Assembly (NCBI RefSeq): GCF_027942865.1
Contig: NC_134527.1
Span: 4,504,976-4,568,975 of the forward strand
Length of the DNA stretch: 64,000 bases
DNA from: Odontesthes bonariensis
Lineage: Eukaryota; Chordata; Actinopteri; Atheriniformes; Atherinopsidae
Direction of reading: 5' to 3'
The notes beneath the pieces are model-generated. The model made no database searches. It was not told where the DNA came from and saw nothing but the letters and a program-made list of their open reading frames with translations. Each line of letters opens with the position of its first letter. Within the stretch, counting starts at the first letter, position 1. A program made the translations under genes and the position numbers. Of the stretch, positions 20,457 through 30,310 are shown one piece after another.

Positions 20457-20720
20457 TTTCATGCATAGACACATGAGAACAGAAATGTCTTTAACCTGGA
20501 TTTAAAAATGTCTCCATTTGGTGAAAGCTTAATCTCCACTGGCAGTTTGTTCCACTTGTTGCTTCTCCATGTTTAGTCTGGACTCTGGACTGGACCAGCT
20601 GACCTGAGTCCTTGGATCTCAGAGCTCTGCTGGCTTTATATTCTCTGAACACATCACAGATGCATTCTGGGCCTAAACCGTTCTGGGACATTTTATTTGT
20701 GGACAACAAGAGCCTCAAGT
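20450..20720 (-). pseudogene. L2-clade LINE C-terminal fragment, opposite strand
   Basis: On minus the frame has REYKASRALRSKDSGQLVQS and RVQTKHGEA, then a short break and LSFHQMETFLNPG, the C-terminal part of an L2-like ORF2. It sits tail to tail with the plus-strand fragment just before it. The same tail (tttaaaaatgtctccatttg) is found at 31180 and 58270. Confidence 0.75.
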
Positions 20721-20997
20721 TGTGGTTGGTTAACTTAAAATATTATTGTTGACTAGTCAGACAGTTGTAATGGCATCGCCTGTAAGTCTGCTTGCCGACA
20801 GCCGCCTGGTCTTCCTGTGTGGTTTTATTATTCCTGTAAACTGAAGGAATCGGTTAAAGGTCAGGCACTTTCTGCATTTGATCCTTTCAATCTGAGCCAC
20901 CCCCGACTTTCTGAGACTTTTCTATGGGCACGCGTCCCCGAGGCTGGGGTGGGGTGGGGGGGCCGCTGGCCCCTTGTTGCCATTATGCCCCGGACAG

Positions 20998-21002
20998 CCA
21001 AT
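20998..21002 (+). promoter_or_regulatory. gadd45g: CCAAT box of gadd45g copy B
   Basis: CCAAT within acagccaatcaggg, about 30 bases before the TATA box. Confidence 0.6.
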
Positions 21003-21031
21003 CAGGGAGCGAGCGTGTGCCGGCTCTGCGG

Positions 21032-21037
21032 TATAAA
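21032..21037 (+). promoter_or_regulatory. gadd45g: TATA box of gadd45g copy B
   Basis: TATAAA in gcggtataaagctgg. It predicts a cap site near 21062 and a 5' UTR of about 55 bases before the ATG at 21118. Confidence 0.75.
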
Positions 21038-21117
21038 GCTGGCCGACTCTTTGCAGCAGCACAGTGACTCCTCTCTGGACTTTCATCTGAGCAGAACCGT
21101 GTTATTCTACAGAAATC

Positions 21118-21218
21118 ATGCACTCCCCTGGAAAGACCCTGAAAGAAGCTCTGCTCGGTGCTCAAAGCGAGGATCGACTCACTGTTGGAGTCTACGAGAG
21201 CGCCAAAATCATGACTGA
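21118..21218 (+). CDS. gadd45g: gadd45g copy B coding exon 1
   Basis: 33 codons plus two bases. The start is the first ATG after the TATA box in this frame; no upstream in-frame ATG is seen between the likely cap site and 21118. The donor is actga|gtaagt. Confidence 0.85.
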
Positions 21219-22615
21219 GTAAGTAAACTTTAAGCATTGCTTAGATGTAAATGTACTTTATTCATACAGGCCTTTACAAACAATCATTACGGTGTTCCAA
21301 AGTGCTTTACAGCAGGTAATAAACAAAGAGAAGAAGAAGTAAAAACAAATAAATGTGATTTTTAAATGTCTAAATATTATCTAAATATATCTAAACACCT
21401 AAATGTAAATATTTAGATATTTAGATATAAATATAATATCTTTCTTTTTTTTAAATAATTTTTTGGGGCTTTTTATGCCTTTAATGGACAGGGCAGGAAG
21501 TAGTAGGAAGTAGGGAGCAGAGAGAGGGGGAAAACATGCAGCAAAGGACTGTAGCCTCTGTACATGGGGCGTCTGCTGTACCCACTACGCCACCGACCAC
21601 CCCATAAATATAATATCTAATATAAATATCTAAAGAAATGTGACTTTGTTACTCTGTTAAACTCAGCGGCAGCTAACAGAATCTGACTTTTCTTCGCCCA
21701 CAGAGACCCGGACAGCGTGTCCTTCTGCATCCTGGCCATCGACGAGGAGTTTGAGTGCGACATCGCTCTCCAGATCCACTTCACCCTCATCCAGTCCTTC
21801 TGCTTCGACAACGCCATCAGCATCGTGAGGGTGAGCGGCACGCAGCGCCTGGCCGCCATCGTTGGAGCCGAGGCGGAGCAGCTGGAAGACGCGCACTGCG
21901 TCCTCATCACGGTGCGTAGAGCTCAGAGCAGGAGCAGGGATTTTACATGTGGGGGTGTTCCAGGGGGGGCACATCAAGCCCAGAGACACGACGCTGAAGC
22001 TGGCATCCGATTCACAAATTAAATGGATGGGCATAAAGGGCCATTTCACTGCATTTTTAGCATTTTTAATCGCCCTAAACTAGGTCCTGTATGGAAACTA
22101 CAATAGTTACACTGCTCAAATCTGGATTTAATTATTCTAAAGAGGCTGTAGTTTCATTAAAACCTTGTTTGGGATTAGTGAAACCTTTTTCTTATTTGTG
22201 AAAATGCAGAATAGAGCAATTTTACTGCTTTTTTTGTATTTTGATCAAACTAAAGTAGGTCTTGTATGGAAACTACAATAGTTACACTGCTCAAATCTGG
22301 ATAGAATTATTCTACAGTCTTTAAAACACATTTTATGATTTGTTAAAACTTTATTTGGTCATTGAAAATTCAAAAAGGTGAAATCATCTTGCTGTTAAAG
22401 TCCCCCACGGGTGCGACGCCCATGCGTAACGCTCAACATCTGAAGGCGCCTGTTTACAGAAAGCTGTCACTCAGACCACTTTCCTTTCTCCTTTTGAACA
22501 GAACCCGGCCGACGGCTCGTGGGAGGACCCCGCTCTGGAGAAGCTGCACCTGTTCTGTGAGGAGAGCCGCCGCCTGAACGACTGGGTCCCTGAGATCAGC
22601 CTCCCCGGGCGCTGA
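21118..22615 (+). CDS. gadd45g: GADD45 gamma, copy B (3 coding exons, 140 aa)
   Basis: The exons are 21118-21218, 21704-21911 and 22502-22615. The protein starts [20 protein letters not shown], then [19 protein letters not shown], and from residue 35 on is identical to copy A. The N-terminus is 14 residues shorter and lacks the usual MTLEE start, but the stress-sensor core and C-terminus are complete. GT-AG junctions and codon phases equal those of copy A. It has its own CCAAT and TATA elements, so it should be expressed separately from A. Exon 1 has clearly diverged from A, while exons 2-3 have not. Confidence 0.9.
21248..21345 (-). repeat. LINE-type tail in copy B intron 1
   Basis: aaagtgctttacagcaggta and agagaagaagaagtaaaaac match 5280-5340. 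It is an insertion in copy B intron 1, absent from the 116-base intron 1 of copy A. Confidence 0.6.
21440..21604 (-). repeat. tRNA-derived SINE fragment in copy B intron 1
   Basis: On minus, gtggtcggtggcgtagtggg carries a polymerase III A box (TGGCGTAGTGG). It is followed by cgccccatgtacagaggct and a body ending aaaagccccaaaaaat. The B box part seems to be deleted. The layout is like widespread fish tRNA-derived SINEs. Confidence 0.55.
21704..21911 (+). CDS. gadd45g: gadd45g copy B coding exon 2
   Basis: 69 codons after one completing base, identical in protein to copy A exon 2. The acceptor is cgcccacag|ag and the donor atcacg|gtgcgt. The near-identity to copy A begins at this acceptor. Confidence 0.93.
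22502..22615 (+). CDS. gadd45g: gadd45g copy B coding exon 3
   Basis: 37 codons plus TGA (22613-22615). The C-terminal [20 protein letters not shown] supports the gamma class. The acceptor is gaacag|aacccgg. Confidence 0.93.
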   Translation, partial: NPADGSWEDPALEKLHLFCEESRRLNDWVPEISLPGR

Positions 22616-23536
22616 TCTGGGCCTCCTCACCTGCTCAGATGCTGCAAAGCTTCTCACCTGGAAATATTCATCCTGACCAACAGGATGAAGCTGTTTCTGC
22701 TCATCCCTGGATGCTCCTGAGGAGGATTCCCGTCCAGGCAGCGCGGCGCCGGCCCGAGGGGCCCCCCCGTGAATGTCGCCTCTCGTCCCGTCCATGCCAA
22801 GATGGCTCTCATTCTTTCTGTGAATGAGGTCAGGTATGCCACGAGAGCGACGCATCGACCCTCATTCTTTGTGCGGATGAGGTTTGGAGAGGAAGGAGAA
22901 GCGGCTTCTGCGTCCTGCGCTCCCGCAGAGCAGAAGTCGCACGTTGAAGCACGCGCAGCAGGAGAAGAAGCGGTGCCGAGGAAGAGGCCTTCTTAAAAAG
23001 GGACTTTTTAAAGATGGCCTCTTTGCTGAGCAACACCACAGCAAGTTGCAGTCAGCGGAGAAGTTTCCCACTTTCCAGAATAGTCTTAATTCTCTAAAGG
23101 TTTCACTTTAGAAATTTAAAAATGACAAAAAAATATTCTAAAACTTAAAAAAAAAGAATGAATACTTTGAGAAATGTCCTTTTTCTAAAGGTTTCACTTT
23201 AGAAAACGACTGAAACAGTTGTTAAAATGATTTGATTATTTTAAATGAAGACTTTGAATGAATAACCAAGAGAAAAAAGTAGCGATAGAAGAAGTTTAAA
23301 TGTTTAAAACGGACTCCTCTGAAGCTGTTCTGATCTTGTCAGAACTATAATATTATATCTAGGTGTAAATGAGTGTTAACTGTAGGTGGATAACGATCAA
23401 TCAAAGGGAAAAAGGTCATGTTTTATTTGAGCTTTGACTTTGTCTTGAAAGTAGAAATTTTATAACGACAAAAATACCCTTTAAATGTTTGTGTAAAATG
23501 AAGTTATTTGTTTCCTTTCTGTCTTTTGGTTTATGA

Positions 23537-23542
23537 AATAAA
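23537..23542 (+). terminator. gadd45g: Poly(A) signal AATAAA, gadd45g copy B
   Basis: atgaaataaaacg, about 920 bases past the stop, followed by a T/G-rich stretch. Confidence 0.6.
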
Positions 23543-24024
23543 ACGTTTGCATTGATCTTTGCTTACTGGCTGCTGTTTGACTTCTCGACTTTTAAGCGTC
23601 GTCCTTAAGTAAAAGCAAAAAAGTTAGCTCAGGATATCTTTTGTGCACCTTTTTATCACATTTCTCACATGCAGACATAAAGGTAAATACATGCTGAAAT
23701 GCAAGGCCTCGTTTTTTTATCTATTAAAGGCACAGTCAGACAATTTATCTCCCTCGTGGACACTGATATCTCTCTCCTCTCTCTGTGAAAGCAAAGAGTA
23801 ACGAGATGAATGTAGAATAGCAAAGGATTAAGAAGTGTATGTGTAAATGAAGATGACATGAGATTTATTTATTGATCTCTTGGTCAGGTATCTTAAAAGT
23901 AAACCCCATCCACATGGGATTTCTCAGATGATTCCATGTGATTTTCACGTTTTTCTCAAGCATTCAGTATAAAACAAACTTTTCACCACCTCTTCATCCA
24001 TCCATCCATTTTTTCAATGCCCGC
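23543..24024. other. Intergenic DNA after gadd45g copy B
   Basis: Unique AT-rich sequence that ends in a (CATC)n run (catccatccatc near 24000), the usual tail of a fish retrotransposon. No gene was seen. Confidence 0.4.
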
Positions 24025-24028
24025 TTAA

Positions 24029-25154
24029 AGGGATAGTTCGCCTCTTTTGACATGAAGCTGTATGACATCCCATATTAGCAACATCATTTATGAACATCTT
24101 CTTACCCCCTGCTGCGTCCTGTGAGCAGAGTTCCAGCCTCGTTTTGGTGTTGATGAAGGTAGTCCGGCTAGTTGGCTGGGGTTTAAAAAATAAAGCGTTT
24201 TGCTTCTCAAAACAATATGCGTTCAAAAGAGTAATACATTTGCATCACAAAATCGTTCATCCAGAAAAAGTCAGACCTCACAATCGCTTGGCCCTATTTT
24301 CCAGAGATGGGGACTCGAGTCACTGTGACTTGGACTCGAGCCGCTGTTTTGATGACTTGTCTCTTGACTTGACAAAAAATAAAAGACTTGAGACTCGACT
24401 CGGACTTGGAAGTTAAAGACTCGGCACTTGACTTGAGACACGATGACTTGAATGACTTGAGTGTTAAGCATCTAGCATAACTTCCAACTTAATTTCTTCA
24501 TTTGAAGATCCATTCTGACCAGTAAGTGCTCGTCAAATTAGCTAATATTATCCTGTTAGCCTAGTCGGTAGTTAGCTAGCGTTAGCTTGATATGATACGG
24601 GGTGGACAGGTTGGACACATTGGCCAATGATGTTTACTGACAGTTACTTATATCTTGTCTTTTCACTTTATTAAGATCAGATTCTGCAGGTAAAATTGCA
24701 ATAATAAGGTGACTTGACTTGCCCAAGAAAAAATTAATTGGGACTTGCAAATGTGTGACTTGGTCCCATCCCTGCTATTTTCTCTCCCTTCGTATCACTG
24801 CCTGCTGTGCAGACCGAGCAGCAAACACCGTAACAGGTGCGGCTGTCGGCAGGCGGCAGCAGGCAGTGATACGAAGGGAGAGAAAATAGGGCCAAGCGAT
24901 TGTGAGGTCTGACTTTTTCCTGGAGAACCATTTTGTGATGCAAATGTATTACTCTTTTGAACGCATATTGTTTTGAGAAGCAAAACGCTTTATTTTTTAA
25001 ACCCCAGCCAACTAGCCGGACTACCTTCATCAACACCAAAACGAGGCTGGAACTCTGCTCACAGGACGCAGCAGGGGGTAAGAAGATGTTCATAAATGAT
25101 GTTGCTAATATGGGATGTCATACAGCTTCATGTCAAAAGAGGCGAACTATCCCT
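24029..25154. mobile_element. Foldback TTAA element (piggyBac-like), carrying a hAT insertion
   Basis: TTAA is at 24025-24028 and 25155-25158. The ends are agggatagttcgcctctttt and its reverse complement. The arms match inward for about 300 bases (tgtatgacatcccatat, gttccagcctcgttttggtg, gtcagacctcacaatcgctt), making a near-perfect palindrome once the inserted hAT element (24302-24774) is removed. Half-copies lie at 29971-30310, 54734-54861 and 62697-62826. It has no transposase. Confidence 0.8.
24302..24774. mobile_element. hAT-type MITE with exact 8-bp duplication, in the loop of the foldback
   Basis: The ends are cagagatggggactcgagtc and gacttggtcccatccctg, flanked by ctattttc at 24294-24301 and 24775-24782 (identical). 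The interior repeats gacttg/gactcgag words. It shares tgaagatccattctgaccag and agctaatattatcctgttag with 51170-51400, where the upstream bases still encode part of a BED finger. Confidence 0.85.
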
Positions 25155-25158
25155 TTAA

Positions 25159-25810
25159 TCCAGACAGTGGGAGGAAGCCGGAGTACCTGGAAAGAACCTG
25201 GAACCCTGTCGCTGTGTCGCAGCCCCCCCCTCTTCACTCTTTTTACATCAGATACAGTGTCCTATTTCTCCCTGCCAACCTGTTGCTCCTGCGATAATTT
25301 AAATCCTTGCACTTCAAAGCGAACCTCTGTGACTACTTTCAACCGGCAAGATTTTCTTTTCATTTCTTCAAAGGCGTCGGCTGAGTGTTAAATTTTGCTG
25401 TGGAAAATGGAGGAAGGTTACAATGTCTTATGTAGACATGTGAACTCAAAAGATCTAAGATATTAAGATATTAAGATATTCGTCACGTCAGACGAGTCAG
25501 TCTGGTTTCATATAAATGTTCCTTTTTTACCCCACAAGCAAAATGTCAACATAACAGTAAATCATTTTGCGTCCTTCACAGCAGTCTTAATCACCGTTAA
25601 GCCAGAAAAACCTGCAGTAAATATGAAGGAAAGCCACCTAATTCTTAATGCCTGAAGGCCTGCACAGAGGAATTAGTTTGCTTTCTCGATGTGGCGAGAA
25701 CAAGAAATAAGTTAGTCCTTTTATACTTCCCGAGAAACTCAACACGTCTGCTTCAAATGTCTGACACCACACGAGAAAAAGGTTCTGCCCAGAAGATGTG
25801 TCGCTGATGT
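25159..25810. other. Intergenic, no feature recognised
   Basis: Unique DNA with a C-run at 25221-25229 and a short triplicated agatatta motif near 25455. No convincing coding frame. Confidence 0.4.
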
Positions 25811-26190
25811 TGGAAAAAATCTAAATCTTACCAAGTATATTTGAGTATCTCATTACACTTAATATAAGACACAACTGCCTAACAAGTACCATTTCAGCCA
25901 GATATAGGGACTTGTTTTAATATCTTATTAAATGAAAAAGTCTTGAAAACATCTTGTTTTGAGTCATATTTCACATGAAACAAGCTTTTTTTTTTCATTT
26001 GAAGAGGTTTATAAGCTAATTTCAAGATCACTTTTATCTCAAAAGTCCTAAATATCACATTTTATTTCTAGAAATCTTGACAAGTCGATTTTCACTAATT
26101 CCATTAGCAGATTTTTTTGCTTATTTCAAGCAAAAACGTCTTTTATTTGTTGTTTTTTTACTTATTTTTGGAGGGGCATTTTTTCCAGTG
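25811..26190 (-). mobile_element. CACTGGAAAAA MITE copy 2
   Basis: tggaaaaaatctaaatctta to gcattttttccagtg. Full internal match to the other copies (tcagccagatatagggactt, caagcaaaaacgtcttttat). The left terminal bases are eroded. Confidence 0.8.
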
Positions 26191-26490
26191 TACAGGCCTT
26201 TAGCCTGACCAGCAACTCAGAACCTTAAATAAAAGTATAATTTGAAATAAAGGTGGCAAACAAACTCCTCCAGCTTTTACTTCTCCAACCTTTTAAACTG
26301 ATAATTAGCCCTTTTAACTGTATTCCTACCGTGAGACTATGTTGCAACGATAATTGTTGTTTTTTTCTCTTTGTTTCTTTGTGTAGAAAGAAAGTGCAGA
26401 TTTCATCTTTGTTCTCGTGAACGCATAGCTTTGTCACGCGACTATTTCACATTTTTCTGTCAGCCTGGTCTGATTTCAGAAGCTAAGAAC
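26191..26490. other. Intergenic spacer
   Basis: Unique DNA between two repeats. Nothing recognised. Confidence 0.35.
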
Positions 26491-26499
26491 CAAGCTCTA

Positions 26500-26750
26500 G
26501 CTAAAGCTAGCAGCCATGTAGCTTTATCTAGATGCTAGGAGCTGAAGCTAGATGCTAAAGCTAGCAGCCATGTAGCTTTATCTAGATGCTAGAAGCTTAA
26601 GCTAGATGCTAAAGCTAGCAGCCGTCTAGCTTTATCTAGATGCTAGAAGCTGAAGCTAGATGCTAAAGCTAGCAGCCGTCTAGCTTTATCTAGATGCTAG
26701 AAGCTGAAGCTAGATGCTAAAGCTAACAGCCATCTAGCTTTAGCACAACA
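26500..26750 (+). repeat. 54-bp minisatellite
   Basis: About 4.5 tandem copies of a unit opening gctagcagccatgtagcttt and going on atctagatgctagaagctga. The unit is itself built from TAGATGCTA and AGCTAG palindromic words. Confidence 0.9.
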
Positions 26751-26898
26751 AGGTCAAGAAATGGGTCTTTAAATGGATGAATCTTCAAATATCTTGTTAA
26801 ATATGCACAAAAACTGAAGCTGTGAATTTGTGGTTTTGTTGCTCAGTTTGCCATCTGTTAGCAAACGTTGCTCAGACTCTAAATATCCAGTGCTTGTA

Positions 26899-27282
26899 CA
26901 CTGGAAAAAATGCCCCTCCAAAAATAAGTAAAAAACAACAACAAATAAAAGACGTTTTTGCTTGAAATAAGCAAAAAAATCTGCCAATGGAACTAGTGAA
27001 CATCGGCTTGTCAAAGTTTCTTGAAATAAGATGTGATATTTAGGACTAAAAACCTCTTCAAATGTCAAAAAAGCTTGTTTCATACGATATGTGACTCAAA
27101 ACAATTTGTTTTCAAGACTTTTTCACGTAACAAGATATTCCAGATGTATTGTCTTCAAACAAGTCCCTATATCTGGCTGAAATAGTACTTGTTAGGCAGT
27201 TGTGTCTGATATTAAGTGTAATGAGATATTTTGACTAGAAATGAGACAAATATACTTGGTAAGACTTTGATTTTTTCCAGTG
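26899..27282 (+). mobile_element. CACTGGAAAAA MITE copy 3
   Basis: Complete: cactggaaaaaatgcccctc to gattttttccagtg, flanked by gta and tat. 384 bases, with an internal deletion of a few tens of bases relative to copy 6. Confidence 0.85.
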
Positions 27283-28334
27283 TATAGATACAGCTTTGAA
27301 ATACAGTTACAAAGGTACGAAGTCGAGGCAGACATTAGCTCCAAACAGCCTTTACATTTCAATGTTGTTGTGGCATTATACTAATTCAGTGGTTTTATTT
27401 TCAGGACAGAGGGGCAATGTTTTTCTGCATCCAGAGCTGAATTTTGCATTTTCTCTCAATCTGATTGAAAGGATTTCCTCTCCTGTGACTGTGAGCTGGT
27501 GACATGTCAGTGTGCAAACAGCAAAACGATCAAACTTAACCTACTATCAAAGCATCATGGCAGCATGTATGTTTGTTTGTTTGGGAAAACAATGGAAGTC
27601 ATTTTATTTGCAGCTTTATGAAGGTGATCTTTTGCTCCCGGCACGCGTTAGTTTTTCTGCTCTTCCTCAAATTTGTGATTCAGAAGCTTTGAGAGGCCTT
27701 AATGTGTTTTGGACTGAAGTCACACTGACCTGCATGTTGCCTTTCACTCACGTCTATTGTGGCGTCAACAGCTGCCAGGGCCCCTATACTACATTATGAC
27801 ACACCACACACACACACACACTTCTGTACCATTGATTAAAACTTATTTCTTACGTTTCACTGGAACTAAAAATAAACCAAACCAGAGCAAAGGTGTAGAA
27901 AGTGGAAGTGCATCCCACAAACTCTTTTTTTTTTCTAATCAAAGGGGAGAAACGTGGCTCAAGCAGGACCAGCTGAAATGCAATCACCCCTTTAAATTTC
28001 CACAGCAACCACTCCAGCACTCACTCCATCTGCTGTCCAACTTAATGACAAAGAGAAAGGGTTTAAAAGGAGGAGGAGGAGGAGGCCCTGTGCCTGTCAC
28101 AAGCCTGCTGCCATTCATCTATTCAGAGCCAAATCCTGACCAACAACAACATCCCCCAACAGTCTACAAAGACACATCTGAACTCACAGCACAGCAGGAT
28201 GGAGCAGCTCCCACTTAGTGCTACCTCACTGCACCAAACCCCGAGCTCAGCCAGAGACAAACTGCAAAATCTGCAGAAAAAAAGAGCTCAACGTTTAGAA
28301 AACATGCTTTTTTTTTTTACACAGCTTGGTGACG
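27283..28334. other. Intergenic, unique
   Basis: A (CA)n run at 27804-27824, a GGA-triplet run (ggaggaggaggaggagg) near 28070 and otherwise unique DNA. The open frames at 27512-27799 and 27757-28218 are short and match nothing I know. Confidence 0.4.
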
Positions 28335-28913
28335 CACTGGAAAAAATGCCCCTCCAAAAATAAGTGAGAAAACCAACAAATAAAAGACGTTTTGCTTGAA
28401 ATAAGCAAAAAAAAATCTGCCAATGGAACTAGTGAAAATCGGCTTGTCAAGATTTCTTGAAATAAAATGTGATATTTAGGACTTTTGAGTTAAAAGCGAT
28501 ATTGAAATTAGCTTAAAAACCTCTTCAAATGTAAAAAAAAAAGCTTGTTTCATATGATATGTGACTCAAAACAATTTGTTTTCAAGACGTTTTCATTTAA
28601 CAAGATATTCCAGATGTAACAAGTACTATTTCAGCCAGATATAGGGACTTGTTTGAAGACAATACATCTGGAATATCTTGTTAAATGAAAAAGTCTTGAA
28701 AACAAATTGTTTAGAGTCACATATCATATGAAACAAGCTTTTTTTTTCAAGATATTTTTAACAAGATATTCCAGATGTATTGTCTTCAAACAAGTCCCTA
28801 TATCTGGCTGAAATGGTGCTTGTTAGGCAGTTGTGTCTTATATTAAGTGTAATGAGATATTTTGACTATGAATGAGACAAATATACTTGGTAAGACTTTG
28901 ATTTTTTCCAGTG
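28335..28913 (+). mobile_element. CACTGGAAAAA MITE copy 4 with internal inverted duplication
   Basis: The ends are cactggaaaaaatgcccctc and attttttccagtg. After acaagatattccagatgta it turns round and repeats the aacaagtactatttcagcca block in the opposite sense, then resumes. The extra fold makes it longer (579 bases) than the other copies. Confidence 0.8.
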
Positions 28914-28914
28914 T

Positions 28915-29130
28915 GAAGACAAGTTTCGGTGCAATCTGTTGGTTTCCTTAGCTGGGAAACTGTTTTTGAATTGGCTCTATATGAAGGATTTGGATTATTT
29001 AATAAATAATTATGATTACAATGAATTGAACTCCAATTGGCTTGAATTGGACTTTATTATTTAAGTGCCTTGAGATGACATTTGTTGTATTTGGCGCTAT
29101 ATAAATAAAAATGAATTGAATTGAAATCAG
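28915..29130 (-). repeat. Dispersed repeat (AGCGCCAAATACAAC family), reversed
   Basis: Reverse complement of 1863-2070: gttggtttccttagctggga, then cattttatttatatagcg read on minus. It adjoins MITE copy 4. Confidence 0.65.
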
Positions 29131-29970
29131 GAGTAAAAGTTACCCTGCTGGAGCCACAAAGCTGAAAAGTCGCCCCATGAATGCCCCTGAAGTTGAATTA
29201 TCTGCTGCTGTTTGAACCCTAAACAACCTCAGCTGCCCTCTGTCTCAACCCAGTATTAAGAGCTCTGCTCCTGCAGCCACATGCTGCTTCTCAAGTGTCC
29301 TTACAACAGAAAGCCTCCCTCTCCTCCTCCCAAAGCTCGTTCAGTGCCGGAGCAGCAGATGGCAACGACGGGCTGAGTGAGCACAGTCCTTCCTGTTGGT
29401 TTCACAAGAGTTCACTTATTCCGTTTATCTCTTCGTTTCATTTCATAGCGACGAGATGCTGCGCTCTCTGTCTGATAACGATGCTAATCTACTTTTTAAC
29501 CATGCAAATAACTTTCTCTGTCATTACCATTCGCCCCCCAGAGGGGGCTCAGGGTCAAACAATGCACTCGTGTAGTCAGTCAGATGCGTGCGTGTGCACA
29601 CACGCCCACCCAGTCCCTCAGCCATCAGCTGCTGCTGGTGCACATCTCTGGTTCTGGTCTCTCCATCGCTCAGACACACAGCAGCTCACAACAATTCTGA
29701 TCACTAATTACATTAGCAAAGCTAAAAGCCCACCCAGGCTGCAGGGGAGGCTTTAGTTTAGCCAATTAAGTCATTTTTAAAACATGTTTTGTGATTGCAA
29801 AAATAAAAAAAAACACTCATTTTATATTTCTATCTCTTTATTTTAGAAATACATTTTAGAGTCTGTTAAAATTGGCTTTGTTCTTAGACATTATGAATGC
29901 ATATTGAATAGTTCCAAGTTCCTAGTTTGTACTTTTCCACTCTGCTCATATGGTCACACAATATATGACC
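29131..29970. other. Intergenic, unique
   Basis: No repeat or gene recognised. The 153-codon frame at 29295-29756 has no domain and a composition like its surroundings. Confidence 0.35.
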
Positions 29971-30310
29971 TTAAAGGGACAGTTCGCCTCTTTTGACAGC
30001 TGTATGACATCCCATATCAGCAATATCATTTATGAACATCTTCTTACCCCCTGCTGCGTCCTGTGAGCAGAGTTCCAGCCTCGTTTTGGTGTTGATGAAG
30101 GTAGTCCGGCTAGTTGGCTGGGGTTTAAAAAAAAAGCGTTTTGCTTCTCAGAACAATATGCGTTCAACAGAGTAATACATTTGCATCACAAAATGGTTCT
30201 CCAGGAAAAAGTCAGACCTCACAATCGCTTGGCCCTATTTTCTCTCCCTTCGTATCACTGCCTGCTGTGTAGACCGAGCAGTAAACACCGTAACAGGCGC
30301 GGCTGTCGGC
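29971..30310 (+). mobile_element. TTAA foldback element, half copy
   Basis: ttaaagggacagttcgcctc through tagttggctggggtttaaaa to cgtaacaggcgcggctgtcg. It equals the left arm of 24029-25154 and lacks the right arm. It runs into unrelated sequence (agctgcagaccgatcggcgt). Confidence 0.7.

Larger units (their letters stand above)
21704..23212 (+). repeat. Inverted duplication, right arm (gadd45g B exon 2 to 3' UTR)
   Basis: Partner of 14019-15331. It is longer because intron 2 carries a 176-base internal duplication (gtatggaaactacaatagtt at 22090 and again at 22266). Confidence 0.9.

Noticed and set aside
14019..23212. The two gadd45g copies as an assembly artefact of one gene
   Set aside because: Not fully excluded, but exon 1, intron 1 and promoter differ clearly and intron 2 differs by a 176-base block, so they are two loci.
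29295..29756. 153-codon open frame
   Set aside because: Its composition matches the surroundings and it has no domain or neighbouring exons.
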